NCBI GenBank assembly: GCA_035622315.1
Contig: DASPVP010000174.1
Coordinates: 1-5,275 of the forward strand
DNA: 5,275 nt
DNA from: JAJPHJ01 sp035622315
GTDB taxonomy: Bacteria; Vulcanimicrobiota; Vulcanimicrobiia; Eremiobacterales; Eremiobacteraceae
Direction of reading: 5' to 3'
Position numbers and translations under genes: made by a program. Below the pieces are notes generated by a model. That model searched no databases. It was not told the origin of the DNA and was given only the letters and a program-made list of their open reading frames with translations. Positions 1 to 4,995 of this stretch are shown piece by piece. Position 1 is the stretch's first letter, and each line of letters begins with the position of its first letter.

Positions 1-126
1 CTTGTAGGCGGGCATCCACTCGAGGATCTTCTTGATGAGCGGCATGCCTTTGCCTGCGGCCTTTGGCTCGTACCGCAGCACGTCGTCATACGACAGGGGG
101 TGGATGAGGAATCCGAACGTCCGCAA
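1..126 (-). CDS. N-terminal fragment of an acyl-ACP reductase-like / COG5322 predicted dehydrogenase (cut by window edge)
   Basis: Forty-two codons are visible before the gene leaves the window at base 1, with no stop. The product begins MRTFGFLIHPLSYDDVLRYE and ends at the edge in WMPAYK. The F-G-F-L-I-H-P-L opening followed by a D-V-x-R segment resembles, from memory, the start of the long-chain acyl-ACP reductase / 'predicted amino acid dehydrogenase' (shikimate or quinate dehydrogenase-like) group, whose cyanobacterial members reduce acyl-ACP to fatty aldehyde. The Rossmann GxGxxG motif and catalytic cysteine would lie outside the window, so function cannot be confirmed. I chose the TTG start (126-124) because a GAGGT site lies 4 bases upstream and the family motif begins immediately after it. 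The frame stays open further upstream to a TAG near the end of the preceding gene, but that part looks non-coding. It lies 87 bp downstream of the SRPBCC gene and is probably in the same operon. Confidence 0.65.
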   Translation of the reverse strand, partial: MRTFGFLIHPLSYDDVLRYEPKAAGKGMPLIKKILEWMPAYK

Positions 127-130
127 TGCT

Positions 131-135
131 ACCTC
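131..135 (-). promoter_or_regulatory. Ribosome binding site of the reductase-like gene
   Basis: On the minus strand GAGGT is followed by AGCA and the TTG start codon at 126-124. This site decides the start of the truncated left-edge gene, which otherwise has only a rare start codon. The 4-base spacing is slightly short but usable. Confidence 0.5.
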
Positions 136-213
136 GGAAAAAGTGCGAGGCGATGGAATTGCGTTGGTTCGCAAGATGGGCGGAACGGTCCTGGCCGCTC
201 GATCGTGACAGGG

Positions 214-651
214 CTAGCCACCTTCACACCGCTCCTTGAGTGCCCGCAACATCATCTGCGAGTTCTCTTCCACTTTCTTCTGCAGGATCGGTCCGATGAG
301 TTCGGCGAGTGTGGGCACGCCGAAATCGTAATCGACGCCCAGCACGACCTTCGTCATGCCGTTGTTTTCGGTGAACGTCCACGCGCCTTCGAACTTGTCG
401 AGGTCGCCTTCGATGAGGCGATAGTCGATGCGCGTCTTCTCGTCATCGAAGATGTCGATCTCCGTCCACTCGATCGGCGCCTCTTCGACGAGCGTCTTCC
501 AGCGCGTCACGGTCTCATTGCCCTTGCGCTCGAGTATCTTCACCGTCTCGACATCGGGCATGAAGTCGGGGTAGCGCTCCATATCCTTGGCAAGCTCGTA
601 GATCTTCTTGGCCGGCGCCTTGATTTCGATGGTGGTCTCGACGTACGGCAT
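214..651 (-). CDS. SRPBCC (START/COQ10-like, polyketide cyclase-type) protein
   Basis: This 145-residue protein has the length of a single-domain helix-grip (Bet v 1/START) fold. The N-terminal pattern is typical of the COQ10/polyketide-cyclase group: a first strand YVETTIEIKAPAKKIYELAK (residues 3-22), then D-M-E-R-Y-P-D-F-M-P-D-V (23-34). A long amphipathic C-terminal helix (about residues 116-142) would close the hydrophobic pocket. No signal peptide or membrane segment is seen, so it is probably cytoplasmic. Family members bind lipophilic ligands such as quinones, polyketides or lipids, and some catalyse cyclisation; the ligand cannot be read here. Its ATG overlaps the TGA of the upstream aminotransferase as TGATG, implying translational coupling, and there is no clear Shine-Dalgarno site of its own. 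The acyl-reductase-like gene follows, which makes a hydrophobic intermediate a reasonable ligand. Family sure, role open. Confidence 0.88.
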   Translation of the reverse strand: MPYVETTIEIKAPAKKIYELAKDMERYPDFMPDVETVKILERKGNETVTRWKTLVEEAPIEWTEIDIFDDEKTRIDYRLIEGDLDKFEGAWTFTENNGMTKVVLGVDYDFGVPTLAELIGPILQKKVEENSQMMLRALKERCEGG

Positions 652-1955
652 CAGGCGGAAAGCGCTCCGAGCTTCTCGCGGGCCTTCGCGAGCGAGGCCT
701 CAAGGATACCGATGGCCTGGTCGATCTCGACGCGCGTCACGATGAGCGGTGGTTCGAGGCGAATGACGCGTTGCTGGTTGAGGGTGTACGCCACGAGCAG
801 GCCGTGACGGACGCATTCCGGGATGATAACGCCGCCATAGCCCTCGCTGCGCAGCTCGACGCCTACCACGAGGCCGCGACCGCGTACTTCTGCGATCACC
901 TCGGGGTAACGCCGCGCGAGCGAGCGCGCCTGCTCCAAGAGGTAGGCGCCTTGCGCTTTGGCCTTTTCGACTAGTCGCTCGCGCACGAGCACCTCGAGCG
1001 CCGCCAAGCCGGCCGTGCAGGCGAGCGGATTGCCGCCGAAGGTCGAGGTGTGGAGGAGCGGTGCGTCGCCGAACGCGCGCATCCAAACGTCGGTCTTCGA
1101 GATCGTCGCGCCGATAGGAACGACGCCGCCCGACAGTCCTTTTGCCGCCGTCATGACGTCCGGCACGACGCCGTCGTGATCGACGCCCCAAAGGTAGCCC
1201 GTTCGGCCGAGACCTGTCTGCACTTCGTCAGCGATGAAGAGCGCGCCGTGTTTCGTGCACAGCTCGCGCACGCCTCGCAGATAGCCGTCCGGCGGCACGA
1301 CGACGCCACCCTCGCACTGCACCGGCTCGACGATGAAGGCTGCTGCGCCCGGAAGGGCGCGATCCAATGCCTCGAGATCACCGAAAGGCACGTGTTCGAA
1401 TTCGGGCACGAGCGGCTCGAATTTTTCGCGGAAGATGTCGCGACCGGTCGCGGTCAGGCTGCCCATCGTCTTGCCGTGGTAGCCGTTGAAGGTGGAGACG
1501 AGATGTTTGCGTTTGGTGGACAAGCGCGCGAGTTTGAGCGCGGCCTCGACGGCTTCGGTGCCGCTGTTGGAGAAAAAGCTGATCTTGAGGTCGCCTGGCG
1601 CGAGGTCCGCTAGCGCTTTGGCCAGGTTCGCTGTCTGCGCGTTGAACATCACCCGCGATGAGAGGGCCATGCGATCGAGCTGTTCGCGGACGGCTTCCAC
1701 CACCGCCGGGTGCATATAGCCGAGGGTGAAGACACCATAACCACCGCAGAAATCCAGAAAGGCCTTGCCCGTGTGGTCGTATACGTAGCAGCCCTTGGCC
1801 CGCACCTCAACGCCGGAGCCAGCGAGCTTCATAAAGCGCGCTAGAGGTGGATTGATGAACTCCTTATAGGCGGCATACACGGCGTCGAAAAGCGACGCCT
1901 GATCTTGCGCCTCGTGGCTCGTCATGGGTTTGCTTTTCGCCCTTACGAGCGCCAT
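651..1955 (-). CDS. Class-III PLP-dependent aminotransferase, putrescine aminotransferase (YgjG/PatA)-like
   Basis: A full-length fold-type I, class-III transaminase (434 residues; usual 400-460). Visible PLP-site motifs: S-N-S-G-T-E-A (129-135, phosphate binding), Y-H-G (159-161), D-E-V-Q-T-G with the ring-nitrogen aspartate D243, A-A-K-G-L with the Schiff-base lysine K272, T-S-T-F-G-G-N-P (303-310), and V-I-R-L-E-P-P-L with R399, the likely carboxylate-binding arginine. The G-G-Y-G-V-F motif (71-76), P-I-G-A-T-I (280-285) and the C-terminal pattern most resemble E. coli putrescine aminotransferase rather than ArgD or BioA. The amino acceptor is probably 2-oxoglutarate or pyruvate; the amine or aldehyde substrate is unknown. 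I list the first ATG (1955), but ATG at residue 11 (1925-1923) is a serious alternative: neither has a good ribosome site, and a possible promoter abuts the first ATG. It heads an operon with the SRPBCC and reductase-like genes. Confidence 0.9.
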   Translation of the reverse strand: MALVRAKSKPMTSHEAQDQASLFDAVYAAYKEFINPPLARFMKLAGSGVEVRAKGCYVYDHTGKAFLDFCGGYGVFTLGYMHPAVVEAVREQLDRMALSSRVMFNAQTANLAKALADLAPGDLKISFFSNSGTEAVEAALKLARLSTKRKHLVSTFNGYHGKTMGSLTATGRDIFREKFEPLVPEFEHVPFGDLEALDRALPGAAAFIVEPVQCEGGVVVPPDGYLRGVRELCTKHGALFIADEVQTGLGRTGYLWGVDHDGVVPDVMTAAKGLSGGVVPIGATISKTDVWMRAFGDAPLLHTSTFGGNPLACTAGLAALEVLVRERLVEKAKAQGAYLLEQARSLARRYPEVIAEVRGRGLVVGVELRSEGYGGVIIPECVRHGLLVAYTLNQQRVIRLEPPLIVTRVEIDQAIGILEASLAKAREKLGALSA

Positions 1956-1983
1956 ATCTTATGGTACCGCGGTCGTTTGCCAA
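1956..1983 (-). promoter_or_regulatory. Possible sigma-70-type promoter of the aminotransferase operon
   Basis: On the minus strand TTGGCA (1983-1978, 5 of 6 consensus bases) is followed after 16 bases by TAAGAT (1961-1956, 4 of 6). It lies in the 94-bp gap before the aminotransferase, where a new transcript would be expected. The -10 box touches the first ATG, so transcription would begin inside the first codons; if the promoter is real, the start at 1925 is correct. Such matches occur by chance, hence modest confidence. Confidence 0.3.
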
Positions 1984-1992
1984 GGCATATGT

Positions 1993-2011
1993 AGCAGATA
2001 GCTTTTCTGCT
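1993..2011. repeat. Inverted repeat upstream of the aminotransferase promoter, possible operator
   Basis: AGCAGA (1993-1998) and TCTGCT (2006-2011) are perfect 6-bp inverted arms around a 7-base A/T-rich spacer. The repeat lies about 10 bp upstream of the candidate -35 box, a position suited to an activator or repressor site. It has no run of T on the minus strand, so it is a weak terminator candidate. A 6-bp dyad may be chance. Confidence 0.25.
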
Positions 2012-2041
2012 CATTTTGGCGCTTCGAGAGTTCCAGACCAC

Positions 2042-2061
2042 GCCCGCGCCTAGGCGCGGGC
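2042..2061 (-). terminator. Perfect 20-bp GC-rich palindrome spanning the lyase stop codon, possible terminator hairpin
   Basis: GCCCGCGCC-TA-GGCGCGGGC is perfectly self-complementary over 20 bases. Its centre contains the TAG stop (2052-2050) of the dihydrodipicolinate-synthase-family gene, so half of the hairpin lies in the last codons (A-R-A-stop). In RNA this would be a very stable stem. On the minus strand it is followed by GTGGTCTGG, not a U tract, so it does not fit a classical intrinsic terminator; it may stabilise the 3' end or pause polymerase between the two operons. Confidence 0.45.
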
Positions 2062-2958
2062 TAGTTGCGCCACCGCAGCCATGAGTTCGCGACCTTCTTC
2101 AGGTTTGAGGGGTTCGAGTGGTGACCGGACGTTGTTCCATAAAGCGTTGCCCGTCCGTGCAGCCATGAACGCCTTCAGCGCTGCGACCATCGGGTAGCGT
2201 TCGAACGCCGCGCGCGTTGCGTTGACGCGCTGCTCGAGCGATGCAGATCGGTCTGTACGGCGTGCGTAGAGCCGAGCGATGTCGGCGGCGTTCACGTTTG
2301 CAGTTGCGCTCACACACCCACTAGCGCCGGCCTCGAGCGCGCGCAGCAAGAACGATTCGCTGCCGACGAGCACGTCCAGCCGGCCACCCAACTGGCGGCA
2401 AAGCTTCTCGGTACCGGCCCAATCGCCCGAACTATCCTTCAGACCCGCGATCTGCTGCGGGAACGCGTCGAGCAGGCGCGCGATGAACTCGGCACCGATC
2501 TCGACGCCGCTCAACTGGGGGATGAGATACATGTAGACCCGGAGCCGGTCGTCAGCGATGCTCTCGAGCACGCGCGCGTAGGCGGCAAAGACGCCTTCGT
2601 CCGTGACCTTCTTATAATAGAAGGGTGGCAATACGAGCACGCGCGCCACGCCCACCGACAGGGCATGGCGGGTGAGGGCGAGCGTGTCGCCGGCGGCGCA
2701 GCAGCCGGTCCCTACGATCAAATCGTCAGACGCGAATCCGGCGTCGAGCAAAGATTCGAGCGTGCTCCTGCGCTCGGCCACAGTAAAAGAATTTGCCTCG
2801 CCGGTCGTGCCCAATAGGACGATGCTCGTGCAGCCTTGTGCGAGCAGCCCGCGGCAGTGCTCCGCGAGCATGGCTGCATCGGGGACGCCATCCGCTCCAA
2901 GCGGCGTAAGCGTGGCCGCGAGCACGCCGGTCGTCAGGTGCGCGCGGGCGGACTTCAT
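2050..2958 (-). CDS. Dihydrodipicolinate synthase/N-acetylneuraminate lyase-family aldolase, probably not DapA
   Basis: A 302-residue class-I (Schiff-base) aldolase of the DHDPS/NAL TIM-barrel family, full length for the group. Visible are G-T-T-G-E (50-54, pyruvate carboxylate binding), L-P-P-F-Y-Y (110-115), the catalytic tyrosine Y144 in Y-M-Y-L-I-P-Q-L-S-G, and the Schiff-base lysine K174 in G-L-K-D-S-S-G. Where true DapA has the arginine of its V-P-S-R-T-G motif (Arg138 in E. coli, which contacts the aspartate semialdehyde carboxylate), this protein has L149. Lysine biosynthesis is therefore unlikely. Such paralogues cleave or condense 2-oxo acids, for example 4-hydroxy-2-oxoglutarate, keto-deoxy sugar acids or pyrroline-4-hydroxy-carboxylate. 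I chose ATG at 2958 because it overlaps the stop of the proline dehydrogenase gene as ATGA and the family fold begins soon after; a longer frame to 3036 only shadows the upstream gene. Product inferred to include pyruvate. Confidence 0.88.
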   Translation of the reverse strand: MKSARAHLTTGVLAATLTPLGADGVPDAAMLAEHCRGLLAQGCTSIVLLGTTGEANSFTVAERRSTLESLLDAGFASDDLIVGTGCCAAGDTLALTRHALSVGVARVLVLPPFYYKKVTDEGVFAAYARVLESIADDRLRVYMYLIPQLSGVEIGAEFIARLLDAFPQQIAGLKDSSGDWAGTEKLCRQLGGRLDVLVGSESFLLRALEAGASGCVSATANVNAADIARLYARRTDRSASLEQRVNATRAAFERYPMVAALKAFMAARTGNALWNNVRSPLEPLKPEEGRELMAAVAQLARA

Positions 2959-3905
2959 CTGCGCCACAGCGTTCCCAAGAAGAAGAACAGGTTCGCCGGC
3001 CGTTCTGCGAGCCGTCGCATGAGATACGGATACCACTGCGATCCGAACGGGATTGCCAGGCGAACCCGGTAGCCTCGGTCGCGCAACTGTTCCTGCAGTT
3101 TCGGCCGCACCCCATACAACATCTGGAACTCGAAACGGTCAGGGGTGAGGCCGCGCTCGTTGATCAGCGCGATCGACCGCTCGATGATCGCGTGGTCGTG
3201 CGTCGCGATCGCGGTGAACCCTGGATGTGATAGGGCCATCTCGATGAGCGCGAGGTAGTTCTTGTCGACATCTGCTTTCTTCGGAAAGGCTATCGCGTCG
3301 GGCTCGAGATAGGCACCTTTCACCAGCCGCAGATTGGGCTGCAGCGGCAGCAGCGCTTGCAAGTCGGATTCCGATCGGCGTAGGTACGCCTGCAGGACGG
3401 TGCCGACATTGCGATGCCCTTCCTCGCGCAACGAGCGGTAGATCGACAGCGTGGCGTCCGTGTAGGCGGATTGCTCCATATCCATGCGCACGAAGTTCTC
3501 GAGCTGCTGCGCCTCGGTCACGATCGAGCGCACGTTGTCGAGCGCGAGCTTCGCGCCGATGCCCAAGCCCAGATGCGTCAACTTGAGCGCGATGTTGGAG
3601 CGCAGACTCAAAGAAGCCAGACGCCGCAAGATGTGCTTGTATTCGTGGACGACGTTCGCCGCGTCGCGCTCGGCGGCGACACCTTCACCGAGCAGACCGG
3701 CCGCAACCACAAAACCACGATCGTTGACGTCGCGGACCACGCGCAAGAACTCATCGAGGGTCTCGCCGGCGACAAAGCGACGGGCCCCTAAGCTCATGCC
3801 GTGGCGATACATGAAATTCTGCAAGCGCCGGCTGTCCGCAGCGCCGAGCAGCGCGGAGCGCATGAGGCCGCTGAGCGGTTCGGTCAGAGAGGCCACGCCG
3901 ACCAA
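2955..3905 (-). CDS. Monofunctional proline dehydrogenase (FAD-dependent) with an altered substrate-site tyrosine
   Basis: At 316 residues this matches monofunctional bacterial proline dehydrogenases (about 300-310), which oxidise proline to pyrroline-5-carboxylate with FAD. Family motifs appear in order: R-F-V-A-G-E-T (43-49), N-I-A-L-K-L-T (104-110), R-M-D-M-E (140-144), V-G-T-V-L-Q-A-Y-L-R-R-S (167-178), R-L-V-K-G-A-Y-L-E-P (193-202), A-T-H-D (234-237), F-E-F-Q-M-L-Y-G (258-265) and Y-L-M-R-R-L-A-E-R-P-A-N (294-305), including the paired arginines R297/R298. The oddity is V-R-L-A-I-P-F-G (281-288), where relatives read V-R-V-Y-x-P-Y-G: the active-site tyrosine is A284. Start uncertain: TTG 3905 directly follows an in-frame TAA; GTG 3896 and ATG 3863 are alternatives, none with a ribosome site, and alignment to the Deinococcus enzyme does not decide. 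Downstream it overlaps the aldolase by ATGA; no pyrroline-5-carboxylate dehydrogenase is in view. Confidence 0.92.
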   Translation of the reverse strand: MVGVASLTEPLSGLMRSALLGAADSRRLQNFMYRHGMSLGARRFVAGETLDEFLRVVRDVNDRGFVVAAGLLGEGVAAERDAANVVHEYKHILRRLASLSLRSNIALKLTHLGLGIGAKLALDNVRSIVTEAQQLENFVRMDMEQSAYTDATLSIYRSLREEGHRNVGTVLQAYLRRSESDLQALLPLQPNLRLVKGAYLEPDAIAFPKKADVDKNYLALIEMALSHPGFTAIATHDHAIIERSIALINERGLTPDRFEFQMLYGVRPKLQEQLRDRGYRVRLAIPFGSQWYPYLMRRLAERPANLFFFLGTLWRR

Positions 3906-3929
3906 TTACATGGCGGCGTGTGATTTCAT
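3906..3929 (-). other. Seven-codon mini-ORF in frame with and abutting the proline dehydrogenase frame
   Basis: Just before the proline dehydrogenase frame the minus strand reads ATG AAA TCA CAC GCC GCC ATG TAA TTG, i.e. M-K-S-H-A-A-M-stop followed directly by the TTG. The first ATG lies 7 bases after the stop of the SPFH gene, a natural position for the next gene in an operon. It could be a tiny leader with reinitiation, or one base change or error at the TAA may have detached the true N-terminus. It may equally be chance. Confidence 0.25.
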
Positions 3930-3936
3930 GCGCTAG

Positions 3937-4995
3937 CTATAGTTTCGTGCCACAGTTCGGACAGAACTTCGCGCCGGGCGCAGTCTGCGCGTGGCAGTTC
4001 GGGCACTCGCCCGCCGCTGCCACTGCCGCCCCGCAATTCGGGCAGAACTTCGACCCTGCTGGTATCTGTGCTTGGCACTTGGCGCAGGTGATGGTCGCGG
4101 TCGCGGGTGCCGCTGCGCCTTGGGTCTGCGCAGCCTGTGCGGCTGCCTGCTGCATCGCTTGATTGATCATGCCGGGCATCTGCATGCCAAGGCCCAATCC
4201 CATACCGAGCCCTGCAGCCGACCCGGCGGAGCCGCCGGGATTCTGTGCCGCCTCTTCGAGCGACTTCGCTGCCTTGAATTGCATGTATTGGCCCATGTTG
4301 CCGACGACGCCCATGCCGGTGCGCTCGTCGATGACTTTCTGCACGTCGTCAGGCGGCGTGATCGCGTTGATGAGGAAGTCGACGAGCTCGACGCCGTATT
4401 GCGCGAAATCATCCTTCACGCGCGCTTTGCCTACGGCGCCGAGGGCGTCGTAGGATTTCGGCAGGTCGAGAATACTCTTGACTTGCTCGCCAAGCACGTT
4501 ATTGAGGCGCGAGACGATGATGTTTCTGAAGAAGTCCTGGAGCGCATCCGAGGTGTAGACGTTGGCCGTTCCGACGACTTTGTTCACGAAGAGCTGTGGG
4601 TCGGTCACGCGTACGCTGAAAATGCCGTACGCACGCAGGCGCACCATGGCGAATTCGCTGTCGCGGAACAAGATCGGCTCGGCCGTGCCCCAGTGCTGGT
4701 TCGTGAAGACCTTGAGCGAGACGAAGTAGACTTCGGACTGGAAGGGTGAGGTGCCGCCGAACGGGATCGAGAGCAATCCCGTGATAAGCGGTAAGTTCTG
4801 GGTGGACAGCGTGTAGCGCCCAGGCGTGAACGTGTCCAGTGCCTTGCCGTCGCGGAAGAACACAGCGGCTTGGCTCTCTTGGACGATGAGCTGACTGCCC
4901 CACTTAATGTCGGTGGAGCCCGCTTCCGGCCAGCGGTGCACGATCTGTTGACCGCTGTTGTCGAAGAATTCGATGACGGAAAGCCCTAATGCCAT
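3937..4995 (-). CDS. SPFH (stomatin/prohibitin-like) protein with two C-terminal zinc ribbons, YdjI/COG4260-like
   Basis: A 352-residue protein with three parts. Residues about 5-235 form an SPFH domain of the YdjI type, with the diagnostic stretch Q-L-I-V-Q-E-S-Q-A-A-V-F-F-R-D-G-K-A-L-D (35-54), then F-x-P-G-R-Y-T-L-S-T-Q-N (56-67). A low-complexity Gly/Met/Ala/Gln linker follows (about 251-300). Two zinc ribbons end it: C304/C307 with C318/C321, and C331/C334 with C345/C348, the second pair of each in K-F-C-P-N-C-G. No signal peptide or clear transmembrane helix is visible, so it would be a peripheral or cytoplasmic SPFH scaffold. In Bacillus subtilis YdjI lies in a PspA-type membrane-stress operon; a similar role here is inference, and no PspA homologue is in the window. 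The ATG at 4995 has GAGGT 9 bases upstream. The next gene, proline dehydrogenase, has no obvious functional link. Confidence 0.9.
   Translation of the reverse strand: MALGLSVIEFFDNSGQQIVHRWPEAGSTDIKWGSQLIVQESQAAVFFRDGKALDTFTPGRYTLSTQNLPLITGLLSIPFGGTSPFQSEVYFVSLKVFTNQHWGTAEPILFRDSEFAMVRLRAYGIFSVRVTDPQLFVNKVVGTANVYTSDALQDFFRNIIVSRLNNVLGEQVKSILDLPKSYDALGAVGKARVKDDFAQYGVELVDFLINAITPPDDVQKVIDERTGMGVVGNMGQYMQFKAAKSLEEAAQNPGGSAGSAAGLGMGLGLGMQMPGMINQAMQQAAAQAAQTQGAAAPATATITCAKCQAQIPAGSKFCPNCGAAVAAAGECPNCHAQTAPGAKFCPNCGTKL

Noticed and set aside
100..807. 235-codon open frame on the plus strand
   Set aside because: It lies antisense to the SRPBCC gene and the end of the aminotransferase, both of which have clear family motifs; its protein is compositionally odd and matches nothing I recognise.
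1050..1613. 187-codon open frame on the plus strand
   Set aside because: Antisense to the aminotransferase core, where all PLP motifs are on the minus strand; no ribosome site or family motif.
2959..3036. N-terminal extension of the dihydrodipicolinate-synthase-family gene
   Set aside because: The extra 26 codons only overlap the 3' end of the proline dehydrogenase gene in another frame; the ATGA overlap at 2958 and the family's usual N-terminus fit the shorter form.
2726..3115. 129-codon minus-strand frame rich in Arg and Cys
   Set aside because: A shadow across the aldolase/proline dehydrogenase junction; it conflicts with two strongly supported frames on the same strand.
651..3905. One catabolic operon joining proline dehydrogenase, aldolase and the aminotransferase
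   Set aside because: Tempting because a hydroxyproline route needs a transaminase, but the 94-bp gap with a strong palindrome and a possible promoter, and the putrescine-type motifs of the aminotransferase, argue for separate units.
3991..4749. 252-codon open frame on the plus strand
   Set aside because: It is antisense to the well-supported SPFH/zinc-ribbon gene; the Arg/His/Leu-rich product is typical of a GC-rich shadow frame.
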